IMG/VR virus record: IMGVR_UViG_3300031277_000002 | Span: 1 to 61,854 of that record | DNA from: a virus | Strand: one strand, 5' to 3' | Length of the DNA stretch: 61,854 nucleotides | Shown here: positions 1 through 8,010 of the stretch, piece after piece | How positions within the stretch are numbered: the stretch's first letter is position 1 | How the letters are laid out: every line of letters begins with the position of its first letter | Translations under genes and position numbers: made by a program | The notes under the pieces: generated by a model | The model's database searches: none | What the model was told of the DNA's origin: nothing | The model's input: the letters and a program-made list of their open reading frames with translations, nothing else

Positions 1-1
1 C

Positions 2-1261
2 AGGCCGGGACCAAAACAATTTATTAGTTTGTATGCTGATAGAAAGCATGGAAGAGAAAAAATAAAATATGATCACCCTTTGTTGGAAGATATATTAAAA
101 GAGACAAAAGGAATTATGTGCTACCAAGAAGAAATTATGGAAATATCTCGAACTTTGGCTGGATTTACTTTAGAGGAAGCAAATGTTATAAGAAAAGCTA
201 TGGGTAAAAAAATAGAATCATTGATGATAGAACAGGAGGAAAAATTTAAAAAAGGTTGTAAAAAAAATAATATTGATGAAAAAATTTATAATAAAATATT
301 TGAAGGAATTAAAAAATTTGCTTCTTATTCTTTCAACAAAGCTCACGCTTTAGCTTACGCTATGGTGGCGTATCAATGTGCTTTTTTAAAATCAAAATAT
401 CCTATAGAGTTTTATACAGCTTTGTTAAGAGTTGAAACAAATGATGTTAAAATAGATCATACAATTAAAGAAATGAAAAGTATGGGGATAAAAGTAAAAC
501 CATTAGATATAGAAATAAGTGATAAAAATTTTATAATTAATGATGATGTCGTTTATTATGGTTTTTGTAACATAAAAGGAATAGGAGAAAAGGCAGCGGA
601 AACTATAATAGAGGCTAGAAAGAAAAAACCAATAAAAAATTTTAAAGATTTTTTGTTGAATGAGCATATAAATAGAAGGGTTTGTAATAAAGGTATAGCT
701 GAAAAATTATTAAAAAGTTTTGTTTTTGGTAATAATTTTGAAGATAAACTTGAATTCTTAAAATGGTTTAATGATTCAAAACTTAAAAACAAAAAAGATT
801 CTTTGGAAAAAATATACAAAAACACAAAAAAGGGTTTTATATATTTGAGAGATGCGAATGAATTAAAAATAGAATATTTGACTGATGTAGAAAAAGTAAA
901 ATTAGAAAAAGAAATGTATTCTGCTAATTTAAGGCTTTCTCCGTTTGAGATAAATGGTAGAGAAGAAAAAATAAAAAAACTTGAAAAAAATAAAAAATCA
1001 GGAACATTTAAGAGTGGTTTTGAATATAAAACAGTTTTATTTAAAAACATAATAACAAGAAAAGATAAAAATGGAAACACTATGGCTTTTTTAGATATTG
1101 AGGATTTAAATGGCATTATTAAAAATGCGATAATATTCTCTAGTAATTTTGATAATAAACAATTAAAAGACGGTGTTTTTTGTGTTACCGGATCAGAGAG
1201 TGATAAATTTATTATAGATTCTTATAAAAATATTGATAATTTGTTTAAAAAACAACAATAA
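2..1261 (+). CDS. dnaE: DNA polymerase III alpha subunit (C-terminal part, 5' truncated by window)
   Basis: Replicative DNA polymerase of the bacterial C-family. The frame is open from base 2, where the family motif RPGP..FI is read, so the gene starts before the window. Visible family blocks are RKHGR, YQEEIMEIS..LAGF (fingers), FNKAHALAYAMVAYQ, a helix-hairpin-helix (GFCNIKGIGEKAAETI) and a C-terminal OB-like segment ending in a short tail. The palm catalytic aspartates lie upstream of the window. A phage carrying a PolC/DnaE-type enzyme instead of a PolA or PolB enzyme fits a large genome with its own replisome. The last codons and the stop overlap a class I promoter. Confidence 0.93.
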   Translation, partial: RPGPKQFISLYADRKHGREKIKYDHPLLEDILKETKGIMCYQEEIMEISRTLAGFTLEEANVIRKAMGKKIESLMIEQEEKFKKGCKKNNIDEKIYNKIFEGIKKFASYSFNKAHALAYAMVAYQCAFLKSKYPIEFYTALLRVETNDVKIDHTIKEMKSMGIKVKPLDIEISDKNFIINDDVVYYGFCNIKGIGEKAAETIIEARKKKPIKNFKDFLLNEHINRRVCNKGIAEKLLKSFVFGNNFEDKLEFLKWFNDSKLKNKKDSLEKIYKNTKKGFIYLRDANELKIEYLTDVEKVKLEKEMYSANLRLSPFEINGREEKIKKLEKNKKSGTFKSGFEYKTVLFKNIITRKDKNGNTMAFLDIEDLNGIIKNAIIFSSNFDNKQLKDGVFCVTGSESDKFIIDSYKNIDNLFKKQQ

Positions 1262-1272
1262 AATCGTATATT
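1243..1272 (+). promoter_or_regulatory. Class I phage promoter
   Basis: GTTTAA, 18-base spacer, then CG-TATATT. It is one of 14 copies of the same motif in the window and overlaps the end of dnaE. It would drive the remnant gene and the radical SAM/peptide pair. Confidence 0.6.
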
Positions 1273-1281
1273 TAAATATAA

Positions 1282-1422
1282 AAAAACTATGTATTTAAGA
1301 TACATCATAATTTTTATTTTGATTTAACTGAATGTAATTATTGGAGTAATGGAGATAATGTTTTTGTTAAACTTTTACCTACAGATGAAAAAATAATTGT
1401 AGAATTTTTTAATGAGGAATGA
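1282..1422 (+). pseudogene. Truncated paralogue of the 24659-24910 gene
   Basis: The reading frame is open but has no start codon in frame. It reads YVFKIHHNFYFDLTECN then VFVKLLPTDEKIIVEFFNEE, which matches the C-terminal half of the 83-residue protein at 24659 (HYVVKISSNCYLDLTDGN and VLVKLLPPCEKVTVEFFNEE). The N-terminal half is missing, replaced by the class I promoter. Interpreted as a decayed duplicate; function of the family is unknown. Confidence 0.6.
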
Positions 1423-1437
1423 GAATAGGGGTAATAT

Positions 1438-2289
1438 ATGTTTGAAAAAAATTGTTGTGATGGAATTTATAATTCGTTTGACATTCATTTTACAAGCGCT
1501 TGTGACAATAGATGCAAGCATTGTATAGACTCAAAATTTAAAGGGATTGGAATAAAGACCCCAGATATTAAGGCAATAACTAATACAATTATAAAAAATC
1601 AAGATGGATATGATGATGTACTGTTTCTTGGTGGTGAACCATGTCTATATTTAAATGAATTAATTGAATGTGTTGAGGTTTTAAAAGAAAAAACAAATTT
1701 AAAATTATTTGTAACTACAGCAGTTCCTAAAACTTGTTATGATAATTATGAAGAGTTTGAATATTTAATATCAATAATAGATGGAATAAACCTGTCGGTT
1801 CAAAGCCATAATGAAAAAATGGCCGATAATATACGATGTACTAAATCTAAATATGACAGACAAAAATTTTATAGTTGGTTGCCAATGAAAGAAAAAATTC
1901 GTATAAATCTTAATATAGTAAAGCCATATCTATATACTAAAAAAGATATAACAGAGTGTCTTTTGCATTATGATAAAATGGGATTTAATTCAATCAAACT
2001 ATCTGAAATACAACACGGAAAAGATTATTATGTTTCTTTTGAAAAAGTATTCGGATTACATTATGGTTCTGCTTATTTTAATGGGTGCCAAAAATATATA
2101 GATACATCAAAAATAATTCCAGGAATGAAGACACCATTATTATTAAAAAGGTCTTGTTTTTTATGTGAGGAAACATTAAAGGCGAATTTTTTAGACGCGG
2201 TAAAGGTTGTTCAAAAAATATGGAATCAGCCTAAAAATAAATATGCTGTTGTATACAGTAATGGATTATTAAGTAAAGGATGGATATAA
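1438..2289 (+). CDS. Radical SAM enzyme
   Basis: A 283-residue protein with the radical SAM cluster motif CDNRCKHC (C22, C26, C29) and the SAM-binding GGEP at about residues 66-69. Known for the family: a [4Fe-4S] cluster cleaves S-adenosylmethionine to a 5'-deoxyadenosyl radical. Additional cysteines near the C-terminus (GCQKY at about 217, SCFLCEE at about 238-244) could bind an auxiliary cluster or a substrate; this is inference. It is longer than anaerobic RNR activase (NrdG, about 160 residues) and no class III RNR gene is nearby. The stop is one base from the start of a 36-residue Cys/His-rich peptide gene, the layout of a RiPP maturase and its precursor. A strong RBS (AGGGG) precedes the ATG. 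Confidence 0.85.
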   Translation: MFEKNCCDGIYNSFDIHFTSACDNRCKHCIDSKFKGIGIKTPDIKAITNTIIKNQDGYDDVLFLGGEPCLYLNELIECVEVLKEKTNLKLFVTTAVPKTCYDNYEEFEYLISIIDGINLSVQSHNEKMADNIRCTKSKYDRQKFYSWLPMKEKIRINLNIVKPYLYTKKDITECLLHYDKMGFNSIKLSEIQHGKDYYVSFEKVFGLHYGSAYFNGCQKYIDTSKIIPGMKTPLLLKRSCFLCEETLKANFLDAVKVVQKIWNQPKNKYAVVYSNGLLSKGWI

Positions 2290-2290
2290 T

Positions 2291-2401
2291 ATGTTTACAA
2301 AAATGTTGAGAAAAATTGTTGCGAAAATTAACAGAGAAAGACATCATAGTGGGCATTGTGATAGTGACGATAGTGGTAGTGGACATTGTGATTATTATTA
2401 A
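2291..2401 (+). CDS. Candidate RiPP precursor peptide (36 aa) next to radical SAM gene
   Basis: Starts one base after the radical SAM stop codon, with AAAGG-type RBS inside the end of that gene, so translation is probably coupled. The N-terminal half (about 17 residues, MFTKMLRKIVAKINRER) is basic and amphipathic, like a leader. The C-terminal half is a low-complexity Cys/His/Gly/Ser/Asp segment containing SGHCD twice and ending in two Tyr. Such a bipartite form next to a radical SAM protein is typical of ribosomally made, post-translationally modified peptides. No known precursor family was recognised. It could also be a metal-binding peptide; no transporter or protease is adjacent. Confidence 0.6.
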   Translation: MFTKMLRKIVAKINRERHHSGHCDSDDSGSGHCDYY

Positions 2402-2417
2402 ATAACAGGAAAATAAT

Positions 2418-2477
2418 ATGCCAAAAAAATATATAAGGAATAAAAAAAGAGGAAAATATGAAAAAAAAATTGTCTGA
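2418..2477 (+). CDS. Possible 19-residue basic peptide
   Basis: ATG preceded by an AGGA-like site; the frame reads MPKKYIRNKKRGKYEKKIV and overlaps the next gene by 20 bases. It is too short to assess and may only be a leader to the next gene. Confidence 0.2.
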   Translation: MPKKYIRNKKRGKYEKKIV

Positions 2478-2979
2478 TAAAAAAGGAAAAGTTGTAGTAA
2501 CTTCAGAAATTCCAGATGAATATAAAATTTTAAACATTATAGTAAACGGAAGAAATATTGTATTGAATATTGATAATATTCTTACTATAGCCAATTTGCA
2601 TAACGAATCTGAAGTTTTAAATTCTATGAATAAAGCATGCAGTTACTATCATTCTTTTTCCAGGATTGAATCAGATCTACAAACTTTGATTATTGATTGT
2701 GAGAAAAAGTTCAAAATTTGGATGTCTATTAAGAAAAGTGAATATAATTCAAAAGATTTTAATTCTGAATCTGCAAAAGAAAGAGCCGTAATAACTGATT
2801 ATGAAGAAGATTATTTAAAAAAGACAAACAAAATTGAAAAATTAAAAAGTTATGAAAAACAATGTTCCATTGCTAAAAAAGCTATGGAAAAACATGTTGA
2901 TATGATTAGGTCAATCGGTAAGATTGTCCATGATCAGAAATCAGATCCAAAAAACACATCTGATTCTGACGAAATTTAA
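2458..2979 (+). CDS. Putative recombination mediator, UvsY-like
   Basis: A 173-residue, mostly helical, charged protein (RIESDLQTLIIDCEKKFKIW then long Lys/Glu helices). It precedes the ssDNA-binding protein and the UvsX recombinase. The helical layout with an early hydrophobic stretch resembles T4 UvsY, which loads UvsX onto gp32-coated ssDNA. Sequence similarity by eye is weak, so the call rests mainly on context. RBS AGAGGA precedes the ATG. The C-terminus is Ser/Asp-rich. Confidence 0.45.
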   Translation: MKKKLSDKKGKVVVTSEIPDEYKILNIIVNGRNIVLNIDNILTIANLHNESEVLNSMNKACSYYHSFSRIESDLQTLIIDCEKKFKIWMSIKKSEYNSKDFNSESAKERAVITDYEEDYLKKTNKIEKLKSYEKQCSIAKKAMEKHVDMIRSIGKIVHDQKSDPKNTSDSDEI

Positions 2980-2994
2980 AAGAAAGGAGAAGTT

Positions 2995-4026
2995 ATGCCA
3001 AAAAAATCATTAGCAAATGAGAATGATACCGCAGAAGTTAATAGAGTGATAGAGAGAAATTCTAACTCTAAAAAAATTATCAAAATTGAAAACAAAGCTT
3101 ATATAAGAATTATGTCAATTGAGTATAATACAGAGTTTGTTCATTTTATAGACAAAAAGCCTTATGTTTGTCTTGGTGACTTTTCAAAGGATGAAGGATA
3201 TGCTCCTAAAAAATGTCCAGCTTGCGCAAGTGTAGAAAAAAAATGGAATCAGTACAATGAAGCCAAAAAAGAAAAAAAAGAAAATTTAATGAAGAAAATA
3301 CTAGATGAGATAAATGATATTCAAACTCAACATCAAACAGCTATGGGGGCCGTTAAAGGGAATATAACAACAGAAGAGAACGAAGATGGAGAATTAGAAT
3401 CTAGGATTGTGTGGGAAAAAGAGGCTAAATGTTTACTTTTATCTTCAGCTCAGTGGAGAAAATTAACATCATCTATTTTTGAAGATTATGAATATATGAA
3501 ATCTTCAAAAGATATCATTAATAGAAGTTTGTTGTTTGTGAAAAAATCAAAAACAAACAAAAAAACAAACAATAAATATTCAGAAATAGAAATCAAACCT
3601 TCAAAGAAAAAAAGTGATCCTCCAGAAATTGAAAACGAATTGCCCGATTTAGAAGAGTTTTTTAATCATGTTTCAAGAGAAGAAATGGAAGATTTATTGA
3701 ACGAAGGTTCTGAAGAAAGTAAAAACCTGAAAGAAATTGACGAAGATCTCGAACTTGACCAAGAAGAAGAAAAACCAAAAAAGAAAAAATCAGGTTCCAA
3801 AAAAACAACAACTAAATCAAAAAAGAAAACCACGAAGAAAAAGGAAGAAAAGTACGAAGATTTAGAGGATGAAGATGAGGACGATGACGTTCCTGATTTT
3901 GTAAAAGACTCTGACGAAGATTTAGAAAAAACAACTGAAGAAGAAGATGATGATGACGATGATTTCGATGATGATCTTGATTTTGAAGACGATGAAGATT
4001 ATGACGATTTCGATGACGAAGATTAA
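2995..4026 (+). CDS. gp32-like single-stranded DNA-binding protein
   Basis: A 343-residue protein with a basic N-terminus, a central part with Cys59, Cys74 and Cys77 (CPAC) that suggests a structural zinc site as in T4 gp32, a Lys-rich linker around residues 255-285, and a very acidic tail of about 55 residues dominated by Asp and Glu. Acidic tails of phage and bacterial SSBs recruit partner replication proteins. It sits between the UvsY-like and UvsX genes and is followed by a clear terminator, suggesting it ends an abundant transcript. RBS AAAGGAGAAG is strong. Confidence 0.75.
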   Translation: MPKKSLANENDTAEVNRVIERNSNSKKIIKIENKAYIRIMSIEYNTEFVHFIDKKPYVCLGDFSKDEGYAPKKCPACASVEKKWNQYNEAKKEKKENLMKKILDEINDIQTQHQTAMGAVKGNITTEENEDGELESRIVWEKEAKCLLLSSAQWRKLTSSIFEDYEYMKSSKDIINRSLLFVKKSKTNKKTNNKYSEIEIKPSKKKSDPPEIENELPDLEEFFNHVSREEMEDLLNEGSEESKNLKEIDEDLELDQEEEKPKKKKSGSKKTTTKSKKKTTKKKEEKYEDLEDEDEDDDVPDFVKDSDEDLEKTTEEEDDDDDDFDDDLDFEDDEDYDDFDDED

Positions 4027-4044
4027 AATCGAAAAGTATTTTTT

Positions 4045-4072
4045 AAAGCCCACTTTAATTAGTGGGCTTTTT
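4045..4072 (+). terminator. Rho-independent terminator after SSB gene
   Basis: Perfect 10-bp stem AAAGCCCACT / AGTGGGCTTT with a 6-base loop followed by T residues, 19 bases after the SSB stop. Confidence 0.9.
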
Positions 4073-4088
4073 GTTATAAGGAAAAAAT

Positions 4089-5378
4089 ATGGGAAGACCT
4101 AAAAAAAATAAAACATCAGAAGATGTAAAAAAAAGTTTTAAGAATGACAGTTCCAATAATTCAAACATATCTCAGAATATGGGTTATGATCCCGGCAATG
4201 CTCCAGAAATGTTTGTTAATAAAAATAAGCCAAAAAAAACAAATAACAAAACTACAAAAACAAAAAAACAAGACCCTTTTGAATATATTAAAAAAAAGTA
4301 TGGAGAAGGTAAAATTTTTTCTTTGCCTGAAAAAAATGAAGGATATAATCCAAAAGATTTTATAAATTCTGGCAGCATGTGTCTTAATTATATAATGACT
4401 GGTGACTATAGATGTGGATTTCCAAAAAATAGGCCCATAGAGCTTTCAGGAAGAGAAGGGGTATGTAAAAGTACTTTGGCGTTAACTGCATCTAAATATG
4501 CAACCAGGAATAAAAAAATGGTTTTATATTCGGACGCAGAGAATGGGTTAAACGAACATTATGCAAAACAGTTAAAAATAAATAGAGATTATTTTCATTT
4601 CTTCATATCTGATAACATGGAAGAAGCTTTTGAAATATCCGAAGATCTTCTTTCTAACTTTGATTATGATATGTTTGTTTTTGATTCTATAGGCGGGTCA
4701 AGACCAAAATCATACATGGAAGGTGATTATTCTGATAAAAATATAGGATCACACGCAAAATTAACAGGAAAAGGTGTTTTAAGGTTAGGAAAAATTTGTA
4801 TTCATAAAAACACAGCAATGGTTTTAATCAACCAAATAGGTGATTCTAATTTTGGAGGATTTGGACCAACTTCTGACACAAAGGGCGGAAAAACTCTTAA
4901 ATTTCAATTGTGGATTAGAGTTGAGTTAACAGCACCTAGGGGAGGAAAAGTAGAAGAAAAAATAAAACAAAAAGGAACGTTAGATGATGTAATTGATGTT
5001 GAAAAAAATAAAGAAGAGGACGCAGAAGATGGTAAAAAGAAAAAGTCTATTTCTAATACTATAGAAACAGGAACTATAATAAGAGCAAAAACAATTAAAA
5101 ATAAATTTTTTGTTCCTTATAGAACATGCAGGCTTAAATTAATATATGGGAAAGGTTTTGATAAAAAATTTGATTTTCTTGAATATTTAGACATGCATGG
5201 GTTGGCAAAGAGGGATGGAAAAAAGAAAATTATTTACAATAAAAAAGGCATGCTTAATTCTTCTTTTTGGAAAAAATATAAAGAAGATGATGTTTTTAAA
5301 AAGGAAATTTGGGAGAAAATAGAAAATCATAGAAAATCACTTCAAATGATTGAAGAGGATGAAAGTTTTTTAGATTAG
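4089..5378 (+). CDS. UvsX/RecA-type recombinase
   Basis: A 429-residue strand-exchange ATPase. The Walker A is GREGVCKST at residues 121-129; the second glycine of the usual GxxxxGK is Cys here, as it is also replaced in T4 UvsX. Walker B is YDMFVFDS at about 193-200, followed by NQIGD. About the first 65 residues form an Asn/Lys-rich, probably disordered extension absent from short RecAs, with a Lys/Glu-rich insertion at about 300-325. It would act with the upstream SSB and UvsY-like protein in recombination-dependent replication and repair. RBS AAGGA. Confidence 0.9.
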   Translation: MGRPKKNKTSEDVKKSFKNDSSNNSNISQNMGYDPGNAPEMFVNKNKPKKTNNKTTKTKKQDPFEYIKKKYGEGKIFSLPEKNEGYNPKDFINSGSMCLNYIMTGDYRCGFPKNRPIELSGREGVCKSTLALTASKYATRNKKMVLYSDAENGLNEHYAKQLKINRDYFHFFISDNMEEAFEISEDLLSNFDYDMFVFDSIGGSRPKSYMEGDYSDKNIGSHAKLTGKGVLRLGKICIHKNTAMVLINQIGDSNFGGFGPTSDTKGGKTLKFQLWIRVELTAPRGGKVEEKIKQKGTLDDVIDVEKNKEEDAEDGKKKKSISNTIETGTIIRAKTIKNKFFVPYRTCRLKLIYGKGFDKKFDFLEYLDMHGLAKRDGKKKIIYNKKGMLNSSFWKKYKEDDVFKKEIWEKIENHRKSLQMIEEDESFLD

Positions 5379-5399
5379 TTTTTAAAACTGGAGAAAAAC

Positions 5400-5678
5400 A
5401 TGTGTAAATATAAATTTAAGATTCCAGAGAAAATAAAAGAATTTAATGATAAATTTTTATACCCAGATAAAGATAAATTAATAAATAAAGTGTTATTAAA
5501 ATATTATAAAAAACATCCAATAAAGTTTAAAAATATGTTAAAAAATGCAAGGGTTGAATTAAAAAGAAATAAAAATGGAATGTTTGTTGAAAATTATTAT
5601 TATAAAAATGAATTAATATGTTCATGGAATTATAATCTGGATTATATAAGAAATCATGGAGATTTGTATATTTTTTAA
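5400..5678 (+). CDS. Hypothetical protein (92 aa)
   Basis: Small basic protein rich in Lys, Tyr and Asn, between the recombinase and the Mre11-like gene, with RBS TGGAG. No recognised domain; no membrane segment. Position suggests it belongs to the recombination operon. Confidence 0.6.
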   Translation: MCKYKFKIPEKIKEFNDKFLYPDKDKLINKVLLKYYKKHPIKFKNMLKNARVELKRNKNGMFVENYYYKNELICSWNYNLDYIRNHGDLYIF

Positions 5679-5693
5679 ATAAGGGGCAAAACA

Positions 5694-6839
5694 ATGAAAG
5701 AAATAATTACGGCTGATTGGCATATTGGACAAACTTCTGATAGTTTTGTTGAAGATAATGGACAAGAAAGATCTATCAATGAAACAGAAAAACAAATGTA
5801 CTGTATTTTGGATTATGCAATAGAAAATAAAATAAAAAAAATAAATATACTTGGTGACATATTTGAAACTCAAAATCCAATAGCTAAACATAATGAAATT
5901 TTTAATAAATTTTTAAAAAAATGTAACAGTTTAGGGATAGAGGTTATTTTAGTTGCTGGAAATCATTGCCAAAATAATTCAGGAGGAGTTTCTTCTATAT
6001 CTCCTGTAAAAAAAATGAATTTTGAAAATATATCTGTTTTCGATGAAAAGATAGATAGTTATACATTTGGTGACATTAATTATATAATAATACCACATTT
6101 AACAAAAAAACAAATGGGAATAGAGAATATAAAAAACTATGAATCTGGTCAAAAAAAATATATAAAAGATGAGGTTTTGAAAAAGATAAAAAAAGATAAA
6201 AAAAATATTATTTTTACTCACATTCATATAAAAGGCGGAGTTATAGGGTCAGAACAAAAAAGATTGAGGGGTGGAATAAATATATTTCCAAAAATATCTT
6301 CAGGTAAAATAGATTTTATTTTTTCAGGACATCTTCATTCTTATCAAACAATTAAAATGGAAAATATAAATTGTTTTTATCCTGGATCAATAACCAGAAA
6401 TGATTTTTCTGAATGCAAAGAGGATAAAGGTTTTATAGTATTTAATAATGAAAAATTGAGCGTTGATTTTGTTAAATTAAAAACAACTGATTATAAAGTT
6501 GTAAGAATAAATTTGATAGAAAAAGGAAATATAAACCTTAACGAAGAAAAAGTAAAAAAATCTGTAAATAAAAAAATAGTTAAAATTGTAATAGATATTT
6601 CTGAAGATAATAAAAAAAGAATAAACTTAGAAGATATAATTAATATTTTTTCTAAATACTGTTTTGTAGCAAAAACCGAAGTAAATGTTATAAAAAAAGA
6701 AATTAAAATTTCAGAGATAAAGTCATATAATCCAATAAATGTTTTTAAATCTCATATAAAAAACAATGTAGAAAACAAAGAGCAAAGAATTTTTGTTTTA
6801 AACAAAGGTGTAGAAATTTTGACGGAGTTGTATAAATGA
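5694..6839 (+). CDS. Mre11/SbcD-like exonuclease subunit (gp47 type)
   Basis: A 381-residue metallophosphoesterase. Metal-binding motifs in order: DWH (8-10), GDIFE (54-58), GNH (89-91), THIH (175-178) and GHLH (212-215). In the family these bind two Mn ions and carry out 3'-5' exonuclease and endonuclease cleavage of DNA ends in complex with the Rad50/SbcC ATPase, whose gene lies downstream. The last 25 bases of the gene are part of a 35-bp sequence repeated just before the Rad50 gene, implying the pair was once directly adjacent. Confidence 0.9.
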   Translation: MKEIITADWHIGQTSDSFVEDNGQERSINETEKQMYCILDYAIENKIKKINILGDIFETQNPIAKHNEIFNKFLKKCNSLGIEVILVAGNHCQNNSGGVSSISPVKKMNFENISVFDEKIDSYTFGDINYIIIPHLTKKQMGIENIKNYESGQKKYIKDEVLKKIKKDKKNIIFTHIHIKGGVIGSEQKRLRGGINIFPKISSGKIDFIFSGHLHSYQTIKMENINCFYPGSITRNDFSECKEDKGFIVFNNEKLSVDFVKLKTTDYKVVRINLIEKGNINLNEEKVKKSVNKKIVKIVIDISEDNKKRINLEDIINIFSKYCFVAKTEVNVIKKEIKISEIKSYNPINVFKSHIKNNVENKEQRIFVLNKGVEILTELYK

Positions 6840-6846
6840 AAATAGA
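6812..6846 (+). repeat. 35-bp direct repeat, copy 1
   Basis: Starts AGAAATTTTGACGGAG and runs through the end of the Mre11-like gene and the first codons of the methyltransferase. It is identical to 7976-8010. The two copies bracket the methyltransferase gene. Confidence 0.95.
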
Positions 6847-7963
6847 TAACTTCATTAAAATGAATTTATTTTCAAATCAAATAATTAATGGTGATGCAAA
6901 ATTGGTTCTTACTAAATTAAAAGATTACTATTTAAATGAAATAAAATGTATTTACATCGATCCACCCTATAATAATGGTGATATATATAACCATTATAAT
7001 GATAAAAAATCTCATGAGGATTGGATTAATGAATTAGAAATTATATTAATAAATTTAAAAGAATTATTAACAAAAGATGGAAGTTTATGGATTTCTATTG
7101 ATGATAAAAACATGCATTATTTGAAAGTTCTTGCAAATAAAATTTTTGGTTTTAATAATTTTATTCACACAATTGTCTGGCAACATAGAACAACAAGAGA
7201 GAACAGAAATATATTTTCAAATAATCATGAATATATTCTTATTTATTCAAAATGTCGTGATTCATTTAAAAAAAGTAGAAACAAAATAATTAACAAAAAT
7301 AACAACTTATCAAGATTTAAAAATTATGACAATGATCCAAGAGGTCCATGGCAATCTGTAACAGCTCATGTACAAGATGGACATGCTGTAAGTTCACAAT
7401 TTTATGAAATTACAGCTCCTAATGGTAAAATTCATCAATTACCTAAAGGTCGTTGTTGGGTCTATTCAAAAGAAAAAATGAAAAAAGAAATTCAAAACAA
7501 TAATATATGGTTTGGAAAAAATGGTACTGGAGTACCTCGTATTAAGTATTTTAAGAAAAAAGATTCTCATTTAGTTACGCCAGAAACTCTTTGGCTTTCA
7601 GAAGATGTTGGAACGACAACAAAAGCAAAAAAACATATTTTAAAATTATTGGGGAAAGATGATATTGTGTTTGATACTCCAAAGCCTGAAGAATTACTTA
7701 ATAGAATTTTAAATATAGCAACTAATGAAGGAGATATTATTCTTGATTGTTTTCTTGGATCAGGAACAACAGCGGCAACTGCGCATAAAATGAATAGAAA
7801 ATATATTGGTATAGAAAAGAATAAAAATGCAGCCCAATACGCTTCTTCTAGGATAACTAAAGTAATTAATGGTGAAGATGGAGGAATATCTAAACTAGTA
7901 AAATGGAAAGGTGGTAATAGTTTTTCATCATTTATTCCATTTGAAAACTTGAATAAAAAATAG
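6836..7963 (+). CDS. DNA adenine N6-methyltransferase (beta-type)
   Basis: A 375-residue DNA methylase. Catalytic motif IV is DPPY at residues 43-46, followed late in the protein (about 302-312) by the SAM-binding LDCFLGSGTT; this IV-before-I order is the beta class, common in type III and orphan adenine methylases. No restriction gene is adjacent, so protection of phage DNA or regulation is the likely role (inference). It interrupts the Mre11/Rad50 gene pair. The start ATG and first codons (MKI) lie in the flanking 35-bp repeat, so its translation start seems borrowed from the Rad50 gene. Confidence 0.9.
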   Translation: MKIDNFIKMNLFSNQIINGDAKLVLTKLKDYYLNEIKCIYIDPPYNNGDIYNHYNDKKSHEDWINELEIILINLKELLTKDGSLWISIDDKNMHYLKVLANKIFGFNNFIHTIVWQHRTTRENRNIFSNNHEYILIYSKCRDSFKKSRNKIINKNNNLSRFKNYDNDPRGPWQSVTAHVQDGHAVSSQFYEITAPNGKIHQLPKGRCWVYSKEKMKKEIQNNNIWFGKNGTGVPRIKYFKKKDSHLVTPETLWLSEDVGTTTKAKKHILKLLGKDDIVFDTPKPEELLNRILNIATNEGDIILDCFLGSGTTAATAHKMNRKYIGIEKNKNAAQYASSRITKVINGEDGGISKLVKWKGGNSFSSFIPFENLNKK

Positions 7964-7975
7964 AATTTAAAAAAA

Positions 7976-8010
7976 AGAAATTTTGACGGAGTTGTATAAA
8001 TGAAAATAGA
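7976..8010 (+). repeat. 35-bp direct repeat, copy 2
   Basis: Identical to 6812-6846. Here it supplies the GACGGAG ribosome binding region and the first codons of the Rad50-like gene, but no longer encodes the Mre11 C-terminus. Confidence 0.95.

Noticed and set aside
556-1116. 186-residue open frame on the minus strand inside dnaE
   Set aside because: Antisense of a clear DNA polymerase gene; Phe/Ser/Leu-rich composition is what complementing AT-rich Lys-rich coding DNA gives, and there is no RBS.
4144-4365. 73-residue frame in the first part of the recombinase gene
   Set aside because: Overlaps the well-supported UvsX frame in another phase, lacks an RBS and shows no protein-like pattern.
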